Source: Fibrobacter sp.
GTDB lineage: Bacteria > Fibrobacterota > Fibrobacteria > Fibrobacterales > Fibrobacteraceae
NCBI GenBank assembly: GCA_017475045.1
Contig: JAFVGH010000138.1
Span: 1 to 64,000, forward strand
Reading direction: 5' to 3'
DNA: 64,000 nt
A model generated the notes under the pieces. That model saw only the letters and a program-made list of their open reading frames with translations, searched no databases and was not told where the DNA came from. Each line of letters opens with the position of its first letter. The first letter of the stretch is position 1. Both the position numbers and the translations under genes were made by a program. This document shows positions 51,487 to 59,639 of this stretch, in pieces.

Positions 51487-51672
51487 GCGTTAGGCCAATA
51501 GCCACTTGCGGCTATGCCGCTTAGTGGCTATGGTCCCCTTTAGGGGAGATCGAAGCCCGAAGGGCCGGGAGGGCTATCCGTATCCCGCGCACGGCCCTCT
51601 AGGTGGAAAAATTGCGGCGTGAGGCCGCAATTTTATGCCACGAGAGCCCGCCCCTGCGCAGCAGGGAACGCC
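51487..51672 (+). repeat. Island repeat, copy 6, hairpin 3 replaced
   Basis: 186 bp with an extra left part (GCCACTTGCGGC...). Hairpin 3 is AAAATTGCGGC/GCCGCAATTTT instead of AAGCCGTGG/CCACGGCTT: both arms changed together. Flanks AGGGC...GGCCCT and CCCTGC/GCAGGG are kept. Confidence 0.88.
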
Positions 51673-51718
51673 ATTTATATGTTTTGACTCCTTTTTCTGC
51701 CCGAAAATGAAATCCGGC

Positions 51719-51747
51719 TTGTTTTTAACGACTACATAATCTATATT
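51719..51747 (+). promoter_or_regulatory. Promoter of second DUF3990/DUF3791 set
   Basis: TTGTTT, 17 bp, TATATT (51742-51747); the ATG at 51754 coincides with the predicted transcript start, so the mRNA would be leaderless. Confidence 0.65.
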
Positions 51748-51753
51748 CAAATT

Positions 51754-51972
51754 ATGGCCGACAAGTACAAAATACCTTACGTGAACATGTGCATCCGTCT
51801 TTTTGCGCGGCGTTTCCAAATGACGCTTCAGGGGGCGGCAGATTACCTGTGCAAGTTTAAGGGAATTCGGTTTCTGGATGACTGCTATCCTTCGGAACAT
51901 CTTCTGCCTGTGGAAGATGCCTTGGACGACCTTGTCGCCGTCTGCAAAAATAACGGTGGGGCCATTGGATGA
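51754..51972 (+). CDS. DUF3791-like protein, second set
   Basis: 72 residues: YVNMCIRLFARRFQMTLQGAADYLCKFKGIRFLDDCY, related in pattern to 51226-51444. It overlaps the start of the decayed DUF3990 gene (ATGA). Confidence 0.65.
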   Translation: MADKYKIPYVNMCIRLFARRFQMTLQGAADYLCKFKGIRFLDDCYPSEHLLPVEDALDDLVAVCKNNGGAIG

Positions 51973-52183
51973 TTCTGTATCATGGGACCAATTCTGACTT
52001 TTCCCAAATTAATCTGGGGAAGGGCCCATTGCAGATGACGGAGTTGCCTATTTGTTGAATTTGTACGAAGAAGGCCTGCGGACTTTGGAAGAACTGGCAA
52101 AGGAACTTGAATACAAGGACCTGAACAATCAGTTCTGCTTTTTGACGGATCGGGCAATTTCACTTTTGCATCGGGTAAAATAA
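51969..52183 (+). pseudogene. Decayed DUF3990 gene
   Basis: Begins MILYHGTNSDFSQINLGKG, then loses about 90 codons and shifts frame. In the next frame IADDGVAYLLNLYEEGLRTL...NNQFCFLTDRAISLLHRVK matches the DUF3990 C-terminus. Both ends of the gene remain, the middle is gone. Confidence 0.8.
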
Positions 52184-52401
52184 TGACGGCAGCTCAAAGC
52201 GAATCTCTCGTATCAAAAATTGTCGAGAAAAACGTTCAGCTCTTGATGAACGAGTTCTCCTTGGATTTGGAGTCCGCTTTCGCCTTCATATACAAGACGA
52301 AGGTGTTCGAGTCATTGAACGCGCCTGACACGGGATTGCGTGCCCGTAGCGCCGATTATATTTACGAACTTGTGCGCGAAGAATTTTTAGCTAAACGGTA
52401 G
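52183..52401 (+). CDS. DUF3791 protein, second set
   Basis: 72 residues: VSKIVEKNVQLLMNEFSLDLESAFAFIYKTKVFESLN, closely patterned on 51226-51444. Start overlaps the stop of the decayed DUF3990 gene (TAATG). It may persist without its partner. Confidence 0.72.
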   Translation: MTAAQSESLVSKIVEKNVQLLMNEFSLDLESAFAFIYKTKVFESLNAPDTGLRARSADYIYELVREEFLAKR

Positions 52402-52406
52402 TTTTT

Positions 52407-52443
52407 GCGTTAGGCCTCCAGCCCCTGCGCAGCAGGGAACGCC
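52407..52443 (+). repeat. Island repeat, copy 7 (minimal, right boundary)
   Basis: 37 bp: GCGTTAGGCCTCCAG joined to CCCCTGCGCAGCAGGGAACG and CC. Only the two ends and hairpin 4 remain. Lies 23 bp before tadA and marks the return to chromosomal sequence. Confidence 0.88.
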
Positions 52444-52466
52444 CGTGTTTTTTTCTATATTCACCC

Positions 52467-53006
52467 ATGATGGACGAGGTAAAGGACATTTCCCCAGACG
52501 GCGTGTCGGCAGACGACGAGCGCTACATGCGCATGGCTCTTCGGGAGGCGGAGCGTGCCTTTGACGAGGGGGAAATTCCCATCGGCTGCGTCATCGTGAA
52601 GGATGGTACGGTCATCGGTCGTGGGCACAACCAGGTGGAAATGCTGAAAGATGCCACGGCCCATGCCGAGATTTTGTCCATCGGCACCGCCTCGGGCAAG
52701 CTGGAAAACTGGCGCCTGGACGGGGCCACCCTGTATGTAACCCTGGAGCCTTGCCCCATGTGCGCGGGGGCTATCCTGAATAGCCGCGTCGCCCGGGTGG
52801 TGTACGGCTCGCCGGATACCCGTTTCGGGGGTTGCGGCACCACGGTGGACGTGATTTCGGGGAATGCCCTGAAGCGAGACGTGAAGGTGGAGGGGGGCCT
52901 GCTTGCCGACCAGTGCCTGGGTCTTTTGAAGGCGTTTTTCCAGAAGATGCGCCTGGAGAAGGGCGACAGTGGCAATAAAGGTGATGTTGGCCCCAAAGCC
53001 AGCTAG
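52467..53006 (+). CDS. tadA: tRNA-specific adenosine deaminase
   Basis: Converts A34 to inosine in the tRNA-Arg anticodon (essential in most bacteria). Cytidine-deaminase fold with zinc ligands H66 (HAE, with E68 as proton shuttle), C96 and C99 (PCPMCAGAI). Length 179 residues is normal with short extensions. TATATT at 52456-52461 is 5 bp before the ATG. Confidence 0.95.
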   Translation: MMDEVKDISPDGVSADDERYMRMALREAERAFDEGEIPIGCVIVKDGTVIGRGHNQVEMLKDATAHAEILSIGTASGKLENWRLDGATLYVTLEPCPMCAGAILNSRVARVVYGSPDTRFGGCGTTVDVISGNALKRDVKVEGGLLADQCLGLLKAFFQKMRLEKGDSGNKGDVGPKAS

Positions 53007-53042
53007 GTTTTTATTATATTTGCGCCGAACAATGGAGATTTT

Positions 53043-53312
53043 ATGTCTGATTTGAACCAGAAGATCAAGGAAGTGATTATCAAGGCCCTCGAGCTGGAAG
53101 ATATCACCCCCGCAGATATCGTTGACGATGCACCCCTCTTTGGCGAAGGCGAGAACAGCCTGGGCCTCGACAGTATCGACGCCCTGGAACTGGGTATCGC
53201 CATCAAGGAGAACTTCGGCGTGTCTTTCTCGGTAGTGAACGAGGAGACCAAGAAGCACTTTGCCTCGGTCAACGCCCTGGCCGCCTACATTTCTGCCAAT
53301 TCCCCTAGCTGA
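53043..53312 (+). CDS. Acyl carrier protein 1 of aryl-polyene-type locus
   Basis: 89 residues with the phosphopantetheine serine in LGLDSIDALELG. First gene of the operon 53043-61904. Carries the growing chain or the aryl starter. Confidence 0.88.
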   Translation: MSDLNQKIKEVIIKALELEDITPADIVDDAPLFGEGENSLGLDSIDALELGIAIKENFGVSFSVVNEETKKHFASVNALAAYISANSPS

Positions 53313-53326
53313 TTAAAGGACTGAAC

Positions 53327-53584
53327 ATGGAAAAACAGGAAATTTTCGATAGAATCAAGAACGCCCTGGTCGAGGAATTCGACATGGACGCCTCCAAGCT
53401 GGTCCCCGAGGCTAGGCTTTACGAAGATCTGGAATTGGACAGCATCGATGCCGTGGACCTGATCGTGAAGCTCAAGTCCATGCTGCCCCGCAATATCGAC
53501 CCCGAAGTGTTCAAGGCCGTGCGCACCCTGCAAGACGTGGTGGACGCCATCTATGGCTTGATCCACGAACCGGAATCCAAGTAA
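53327..53584 (+). CDS. Acyl carrier protein 2 of aryl-polyene-type locus
   Basis: 85 residues with LELDSIDAVDLIVKL around the phosphopantetheine serine. Two adjacent ACPs are typical for aryl polyene clusters. TAATG overlap with the next gene. Confidence 0.88.
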   Translation: MEKQEIFDRIKNALVEEFDMDASKLVPEARLYEDLELDSIDAVDLIVKLKSMLPRNIDPEVFKAVRTLQDVVDAIYGLIHEPESK

Positions 53585-55935
53585 TGAAATCCGTGGCGGG
53601 AAAGGTAATCTTTGCCGCACTTTCGGTACTTTACCCTGCGCTGGTCTTTTGCGGACTGGTGTTTTGGAATGTTTCGCCCCGACGCCTGAGTCTGCTGCTC
53701 ATTGGCCTTGCCTTTGTGCTGTTCTTCAACACGACCCAGGGCCGCAGGGGAGGCGCGAACGCTTCGGCTCAAAGGAGCGGTGCGCCGGGTGAGGCCGGTG
53801 TGAAAGGTGCGCCGGGCACTCTTAAGGACTACGCCCTGGTGGTGCTGATGCTTGCCTGCGGGGGCGTCTCGTTTTTTGCGGACAGCCTCTTGTTCCTGGA
53901 GTTTTACCCTGTGCTGGTGAGCCTTTCGCTGCTGGCGTTTTTCGGGGTTTCCCTCTGGAAAAAGCCCAGCTTTGCCTTCCGCATGGCCTGCCTGGGCGAC
54001 CATCGTGTGGCCACCTCGCCGGAACGGGCCTTCGTGGAGCGTTACTGCGACCGGGTGACCCTTGCCTGGTGCGGATTTTTCGTGTTCAACGCCGCCGTGG
54101 CCACCTTTACAGTTTTTGTAGGCGACAGCAGAATCTGGTCGCTGTACAACGGCTTAATCTCCTATATTTTAATCGGCTTGTTTTTTGCCATAGAATGGAC
54201 GATTCGAAAGATGATGCAGAAAAAGATGCATTCCTACATTCCCGTATGCGCCCTGGAGCGGGACTCCCGCCCAGGCGACATGGTGGTGTGCTTTGACGGT
54301 GATTCGGTGCGCACCTGGGCTGACTTTACCGACGACGTTTCCAAGGTACGGCGCTATCTGGAAGAGCGGCCTAACGCCCCCTGGATTATCCACTGCGAGG
54401 ATTCGTACTACTTTATGGTTGGCCTGCTGGCTATGCTGCAGGGTGGCCGCAAGGCCCTGGTGACGGCGAACCGCCAGGAGGCCTTTATCAAGGAAATCCA
54501 GAAGCCCGGCTACGGGTTCTTGACCGACGAGCCTTTTGCGGGCGCCACCCTGATTCAGGATGTGCTTCGGGATACCGAGTCTGACGGCCGCTGGAATACC
54601 TTCGACAAGAATTCCGCCGCCATGGTGATGTACACCTCTGGCACTACCGGCGAGCCCAAGATGGTCCCCAAGATGTTCTGCCAGTTCGAGAACGAGCTTT
54701 TTGAGCTGGTGAAGGTTTTCGGAGACGGCTGGGTGAACCGCAAGGTCTACAGCACGGTGAACCACCACCATATTTACGGTCTGCTTTTCACGGTGCTGCT
54801 GCCTACGGCTACCGGGCTGCCTTACCGTAGGCACCGCATCGATTACCCCAGCGAGCTTGTGAGCCTCTCGGGGGAGGCTGCGGTGATTGCTTCGAGCCCT
54901 GCCTACCTGAAACGTTTGGCCGCCGATGCCGAACAGCCCATTCCCTTCAAGACCACGCCTATCATCTATTCTTCGGGCGGCCCCCTGCCAGAAGAAGTGG
55001 CCCGCAAGTGCGAAGACATCACGGGTTACTGGACTATGGAAATCTACGGCAGCACCGAGACCGGCGGCATTGCTTACAGGCAGTCCAAGAACGGCCCCAT
55101 CTGGAAACCCTTCGAGGTCTGCAAGATGAGCATCGGCGAAAACGACTGCCTGAACGTGAAGTCCAGTTACATTCTGGAGCCCGAAGGTTTTACCACCGGC
55201 GACCTGGTGGAAATCTACGACGACGGACGGTTCCTGTTGAAGGGCCGTGCCGATTCCATTGTGAAGATCGAGGAAAAACGCATCTCGCTCCCCGAGGTGG
55301 AAGCCCGCCTGAAGCAGACGAACCTGGTGCAAGATGTTCGCGTGGTGCCTATGGTGGGTAAGCGTCAGTACCTGGCGGCCGCTATCGTGCTGAATGCCGA
55401 AGGCCGCGATAAGTTTAAGGATCAGCCCAAGCTTGAAATCAACAACTTCTTCAAGGCGCACTTGGCTCAGTATCTCGAGAACACGGTGACTCCCAAGAAA
55501 TGGCGTTACCTGGAAGAGCTCCCTCAGGATACCCAGGGCAAAATCAAGATGCGCGATATCCAGGCTATGTTCAACCTCCCCGAATCCAGGAATTTCAAGA
55601 TTTTGAAGATGCACCGTGAACCGGGCGCCCTTTCGTTGAAGCTCGTGTTCCCGGCGGACAGTGACTTTTATGACGGGCACTTTCCGGCATTCAAGTTGCT
55701 CCCGGCCGTAGCCCAGGTGGACATGGTGGCTGTGTTTGCCCATGCTTTGCTGGAGACGCCCCGTGCGGTTCAGAAAATCCAGCGGACCAAGTTCAGCTAC
55801 CCGGTGTTGCCCGATGCGGTGACCAATCTGGAAATGACTTACAAGGCCGAGAGCAACAAGGTGCTGTTCACCTACACTAACGAGGCCGGGCGTATGCTTT
55901 CTACCGGCACGCTTTTGATGCAGGCGGCTACATGA
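53584..55935 (+). CDS. Fusion: membrane domain, AMP-dependent acyl/aryl ligase and hotdog dehydratase
   Basis: 783 residues in three parts. Residues 1-210 have about six membrane helices (COG4648-like). About 220-640 is an ANL-family adenylating enzyme: VMYTSGTTGEPKMVPK (P-loop), YSSGG, YGSTETGGI, TGDLVEIYDDGRFLLKGR, and a catalytic lysine near QGKIKMRD. About 650-783 is a hotdog domain (FDSDFYDGHFPAFKLLPAVAQVDM-like) as in ApeI-type dehydratases. In many aryl polyene clusters these three are separate genes. Likely loads an aryl acid onto ACP and takes part in chain processing. Confidence 0.87.
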   Translation: MKSVAGKVIFAALSVLYPALVFCGLVFWNVSPRRLSLLLIGLAFVLFFNTTQGRRGGANASAQRSGAPGEAGVKGAPGTLKDYALVVLMLACGGVSFFADSLLFLEFYPVLVSLSLLAFFGVSLWKKPSFAFRMACLGDHRVATSPERAFVERYCDRVTLAWCGFFVFNAAVATFTVFVGDSRIWSLYNGLISYILIGLFFAIEWTIRKMMQKKMHSYIPVCALERDSRPGDMVVCFDGDSVRTWADFTDDVSKVRRYLEERPNAPWIIHCEDSYYFMVGLLAMLQGGRKALVTANRQEAFIKEIQKPGYGFLTDEPFAGATLIQDVLRDTESDGRWNTFDKNSAAMVMYTSGTTGEPKMVPKMFCQFENELFELVKVFGDGWVNRKVYSTVNHHHIYGLLFTVLLPTATGLPYRRHRIDYPSELVSLSGEAAVIASSPAYLKRLAADAEQPIPFKTTPIIYSSGGPLPEEVARKCEDITGYWTMEIYGSTETGGIAYRQSKNGPIWKPFEVCKMSIGENDCLNVKSSYILEPEGFTTGDLVEIYDDGRFLLKGRADSIVKIEEKRISLPEVEARLKQTNLVQDVRVVPMVGKRQYLAAAIVLNAEGRDKFKDQPKLEINNFFKAHLAQYLENTVTPKKWRYLEELPQDTQGKIKMRDIQAMFNLPESRNFKILKMHREPGALSLKLVFPADSDFYDGHFPAFKLLPAVAQVDMVAVFAHALLETPRAVQKIQRTKFSYPVLPDAVTNLEMTYKAESNKVLFTYTNEAGRMLSTGTLLMQAAT

Positions 55936-56687
55936 GAGAACTTGCAGACCTGAAATTTTGCGCCATAGTGCCGGTGTACAGGCATGAATCTACCACCCGC
56001 AAGGTGGCCGAAAGCCTTTCGGCCCAGGGCCTTGCCGTGATTCTGGTGGACGACGGCAACACGCCCGAGGGGCACGCCATCTTGGAGGCTGTGGCCAGTG
56101 AAGTGCCGAATACGGTGCTCGTGACCCGCGCCCAGAACGGTGGCAAGGGCGCGGCCGTGATAAGCGGGCTTGAAAAGGCTCACGAGTTGGGTTTTACTCA
56201 CGCTTTGCAGATGGATGCCGACGGCCAACACGACGCCGACGCTATCCCCTTCTTTTTGAAGGCCGCCCGCAAGCATCCGGGGGATTTGATTGCGGGGTTT
56301 CCGCAGTACGACGGCAGCGTACCCAAGTCCCGGGAACAGGGGCGGAAAATTACCAACTTCTGGGTGGCCATCGAGACGCTCTCGAAGGACATTCCCGATT
56401 CCATGTGCGGTTTCCGGATCTATCCGGTAGAGTCCACGATGCCCGTGGCAAAGAAACTGACCAGCTTCCGTATGGGCTTTGACATCGAGATTCTGGTTCG
56501 CCTTTCTTGGGCGGGAGTCAAGATGCGCTTTTACCCCATCAAGGTCACTTACCCCGAAGACGGTGTCTCGAATTTCAGGGTTTTCGGGAGCAATGTTGAA
56601 ATTTCCTGGACCCACACCAAGCTCTGTTTGGGAATGCTCCTGCGCCTGCCCTTGCTCCTTTGGCGCCGCCATAAGGCCAAGAAATAA
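55932..56687 (+). CDS. GT2 glycosyltransferase of aryl-polyene-type locus
   Basis: 251 residues: CAIVPVYRHESTTRKV, VILVDDGN, GGKGAAVISGLEKA, QMDADGQHD (DxD) and DSMCGFRIYP, a dolichol-phosphate-mannose-synthase-like GT2. Such genes are regular members of aryl polyene and flexirubin clusters. ATGA overlap with the previous gene. Confidence 0.85.
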   Translation: MRELADLKFCAIVPVYRHESTTRKVAESLSAQGLAVILVDDGNTPEGHAILEAVASEVPNTVLVTRAQNGGKGAAVISGLEKAHELGFTHALQMDADGQHDADAIPFFLKAARKHPGDLIAGFPQYDGSVPKSREQGRKITNFWVAIETLSKDIPDSMCGFRIYPVESTMPVAKKLTSFRMGFDIEILVRLSWAGVKMRFYPIKVTYPEDGVSNFRVFGSNVEISWTHTKLCLGMLLRLPLLLWRRHKAKK

Positions 56688-56692
56688 CCGTC

Positions 56693-57652
56693 ATGGACGC
56701 CAGTAAGCAACAGTGGTTTGAATTGAAGGAAGTGGGTGGGAGCCTATGGCATTTCCGCTTTATGCTCTGGATTACCTGCCACCTGCCGCTCCCGGTGGTG
56801 GAGTTCTTGACCGCGGTGGTGTGCTTTTTCTTTTGGCTTGGGGCAGCTCCTGTGCGGGCCCGTTCGGCGGCTTACTTGAAGCGGCTCTACGCGGTGCAGG
56901 GCCGGAATGTTCCGCCCTTTGCCACCTATAGGCACGTACTTTCTTTTGCCCTTTCCATGATCGAAAAACTTTTGGGCTGGCGTGGCGTGATCAAGCTTGC
57001 CCAGGTAGAGACCCAGGGCGATGACCTGGACATGCTGGTGGAACAGCTTGACCGTGGGGAAGGTGCTTTTTTAATTTGTTCGCATTTGGGGAACATGGAA
57101 ATGCTCCGTTCCCTTACGGGTTATGGCAAGATTCATACCCACAGGCAGTTCACGGTGCACCCGGTGGTGGATTTTTCAGGAACTTCCAAGTTCAACGCCC
57201 TCTTGTACGAGCTGAACCCTGACCTGATGAAGGTGGTGGTGGACGCCAACAAGATTGGCGTGGACAGTGCCGTATGGATGAAGGAATGGATTGCCGCAGG
57301 CGACCTGGTGGTGATCGCTGGCGACCGCACGTCGGCCAACTCTACGGACCGTAATGTGGAGATGCCGTTCTTGGGGGAGACCGCCAACTTCCCTGAAGGG
57401 GCCTTTACCCTGGCCAGCATCTTGAACGCCCCGATTTACTTTGCCTTTGCTATCCGCAAGAAAGACTTTGATATCCGTTCGCCCTACGAGATGCATATCG
57501 TGCGGGCAAAGACCGGTTTTGACTGTAGCCGCAAAGAGAGGCACGCCCGCTTAACCGCATTAGTAGAGGAATACGTGGGTTTGCTTCAAAAGCATTGCCA
57601 GCGGCACCCGTACCAGTGGTACAATTTCTATAATTTCTGGCGCAAAAATTGA
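56693..57652 (+). CDS. LpxL-like lipid acyltransferase of aryl-polyene-type locus
   Basis: 319 residues with a membrane-anchoring helix (about 25-45) and LPLAT motifs: CSHLGNMEMLRSL (HxxxxD/E type) and VVIAGDRTSAN...FLGETANFPEGAFTLASI. Probably attaches the polyene chain or an acyl group to a lipid anchor in the inner membrane. Confidence 0.83.
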   Translation: MDASKQQWFELKEVGGSLWHFRFMLWITCHLPLPVVEFLTAVVCFFFWLGAAPVRARSAAYLKRLYAVQGRNVPPFATYRHVLSFALSMIEKLLGWRGVIKLAQVETQGDDLDMLVEQLDRGEGAFLICSHLGNMEMLRSLTGYGKIHTHRQFTVHPVVDFSGTSKFNALLYELNPDLMKVVVDANKIGVDSAVWMKEWIAAGDLVVIAGDRTSANSTDRNVEMPFLGETANFPEGAFTLASILNAPIYFAFAIRKKDFDIRSPYEMHIVRAKTGFDCSRKERHARLTALVEEYVGLLQKHCQRHPYQWYNFYNFWRKN

Positions 57653-57666
57653 TAAAGGATTACAAC

Positions 57667-59193
57667 ATGAAGACTGTCGTCATTGGACCCGAAAAGTTGA
57701 CCATCGAACAGGTGGTTGCCATTGCTAAACGCGAAGTGCTGGTGGAGCTGGATTCCAGTTCCAAGTTCCAGAAGAAGATCGATGCGGGTGCTGCGTTCTT
57801 GGACGAGGCCCTGGCCGAACATGGCGGCATTTACGGCGTGACTACGGGTTACGGTGATTCTTGCACCCAGGTGGTGCCGCCTGACCGTTACTATGAACTG
57901 CCTATCAACCTGTCGCGCTTTCATGGTTGCGGCATGGGCGCTTACTTTGACGAAGAGACTACCCGCGCCATCATGGTGGTGCGCTTGAATACGTTGGCCC
58001 GCGGCTTTTCTGGCGTGAGCTATGCTCTGCTCAAGATTATCATGGATTTTTTGCAGAACGACATTCTGCCCCTGATTCCGCAGGAAGGTTCTGTAGGTGC
58101 TAGCGGCGACCTGACGCCCCTTTCTTACCTGGCCGGTGCCATAATCGGTGAACGCGATGTGCTTTACAAGGGGCAGCGTCGCCCCTCTAAAGATGTGATG
58201 TCTGAACTGGGCATTACGCCCCACAGGTTCCGCCCCAAGGAGGCAATCGCCATCATGAACGGTACGGCTGTGATGAATGCCGTGGCCTGCATGGCCTTTA
58301 GCCGCGCCCAGTACCTGGCCGACTTGAGCTGCCGCATTACCGCTATGAATACCATCGCCATGAAGGGTAATGCCTACCATTTCTACGAACGCTTGTTCGC
58401 CGTGAAGCCCCACCCGGGTCTTGTGACTGCCGCCAAGAAGATGCGCGATGCCATGAACCTGGAAGTGGAAAAGAACGTGATTCCCGAAAAGATTCAGGAC
58501 CCGTATTCTCTGCGTTGCGCACCCCACGTGGTGGGCGTGTTCTACGATTCTGAACCGCTGCTCCGTCAGCTTATCGAAATCGAGATGAACAGCGCCAACG
58601 ACAACCCGATTATCGACCCCGAGACAAGGAACATTTTCCACGGCGGTCATTTCTATGGCGGTCATATTTGCCTGGCCATGGATACCCTCAAGAATATCGT
58701 GGCGAACTTTGCCGACCTGCTGGACCGCCAGCTGGCGACCATTGTCGATATCAAGTTCAACCGCAACTTGCCGCCTAACCTTTCCGGTAGCCAGGGTGAG
58801 TTTGCGCTTAACCACGGCTTTAAGGCGGTGCAGATTGGCGTTTCGGCCTGGACAGCCGAGGCCTTGCACAATACCATGCCCATGAGCGTGTTCAGCCGCT
58901 CCACCGAATGCCACAACCAGGACAAGGTGAGCATGGGAACCATTGCCGCCCGTGACTGTATCCGCGTGATTGAGCTGACCGAGCAGGTGGCTGCCGCCGT
59001 GTTGCTGGCCGCGTCCCAGGCTCTCCGGATTCGCCTCGAACGCGGTGAGATTTTCGACGTGCGCCTTGCCGGTGTCCGCGCCACTTACGACCAGGTGTTC
59101 GAGCACTTTGCGCCTTTGGCTTGCGACCGTCAGCTTGAAGGCGACCTTCGCAAGACTCTGGAACTGATTCGCGAAAAGCACTACGCAGTGTAA
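57667..59193 (+). CDS. Aromatic amino acid ammonia-lyase (HAL/TAL family)
   Basis: 508 residues from ATG 57667 (AAGGA upstream; TTG at 57649 rejected). The MIO cofactor triad is A145-S146-G147 in VGASGDLTPLSYLAGAI; IYGVTTGYG supplies the catalytic tyrosine loop. At the position that sorts substrates, the residues are Phe-His (LSRFHGCG), neither the classical HAL Ser-His nor Rhodobacter TAL His-Leu, so the substrate is open. By cluster logic it likely makes a cinnamate-type starter. Confidence 0.88.
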   Translation: MKTVVIGPEKLTIEQVVAIAKREVLVELDSSSKFQKKIDAGAAFLDEALAEHGGIYGVTTGYGDSCTQVVPPDRYYELPINLSRFHGCGMGAYFDEETTRAIMVVRLNTLARGFSGVSYALLKIIMDFLQNDILPLIPQEGSVGASGDLTPLSYLAGAIIGERDVLYKGQRRPSKDVMSELGITPHRFRPKEAIAIMNGTAVMNAVACMAFSRAQYLADLSCRITAMNTIAMKGNAYHFYERLFAVKPHPGLVTAAKKMRDAMNLEVEKNVIPEKIQDPYSLRCAPHVVGVFYDSEPLLRQLIEIEMNSANDNPIIDPETRNIFHGGHFYGGHICLAMDTLKNIVANFADLLDRQLATIVDIKFNRNLPPNLSGSQGEFALNHGFKAVQIGVSAWTAEALHNTMPMSVFSRSTECHNQDKVSMGTIAARDCIRVIELTEQVAAAVLLAASQALRIRLERGEIFDVRLAGVRATYDQVFEHFAPLACDRQLEGDLRKTLELIREKHYAV

Positions 59194-59205
59194 GCGGGGT
59201 TGGCC

Positions 59206-59637
59206 ATGGCTCAGAAAAAACTGAAGGCGACGGTAGAATTCCAGGTGGAATTCTACGACGTGGATTCCATGAAGGTGGCCTGGCACGGCAATTACGTGAA
59301 GTACATGGAAATGGCCCGCTGCGCCTTGCTCACCAAGATCAAGTACGACTACTTTGCCATGGAAAAGAGCGGTTTTGCCTGGCCCGTGGTGGACATGCAC
59401 GTGCGCTACCTGCGCCCCATGATCTTTATGCAGCGTATCCGCGCCGAAGTGACCCTCGAGGAATACGAGGTGTGCCTCAAGCTTTCGTACAAGTTCTTTG
59501 ACGCGGCCTCTGGCACTCTCCTTTGCAAGGCCGAAAGCATGCAGATGGCCGTGAACATGCAGACTCTTGAATCCCTGATGGTGTGCCCGCCCTGCTTTGT
59601 GGACCAGGTTCGCGCGGCCCTTGCCCAAGAGGAATAG
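59206..59637 (+). CDS. 4-hydroxybenzoyl-CoA-type hotdog thioesterase
   Basis: 143 residues: FQVEFYDVDSMKVAWHGNYVKYMEMARCALL is the catalytic start of the YbgC/4HBT group (Asp in YDVDSM). Regular member of aryl polyene clusters, perhaps releasing or editing the chain. Start ATG at 59206; an earlier TTG is in frame. Confidence 0.87.
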   Translation: MAQKKLKATVEFQVEFYDVDSMKVAWHGNYVKYMEMARCALLTKIKYDYFAMEKSGFAWPVVDMHVRYLRPMIFMQRIRAEVTLEEYEVCLKLSYKFFDAASGTLLCKAESMQMAVNMQTLESLMVCPPCFVDQVRAALAQEE

Positions 59638-59639
59638 TC

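Noticed and set aside
51540-51672. tRNA-like GATCGAAGCCC motif in the island repeats
   Set aside because: No acceptor or anticodon stems fit around it; it belongs to the repeat consensus.
40858-52443. Integron attC sites at the GCGTTAGGC/GCGTTAGGG repeat edges
   Set aside because: GTTAGGC fits the integron core box, but the paired box (GGGAAC) has the wrong order: GTT is at the 5' edge and AAC at the 3' edge of each unit, opposite to attC. No integrase is in the window. Kept only as an analogy.
57628-59628. Minus-strand open frame of 666 codons opposite the ammonia-lyase gene
   Set aside because: His/Val/Gly-rich shadow of a high-GC gene with strong family motifs on the other strand. The same applies to 4679-5704 and 54169-55743.
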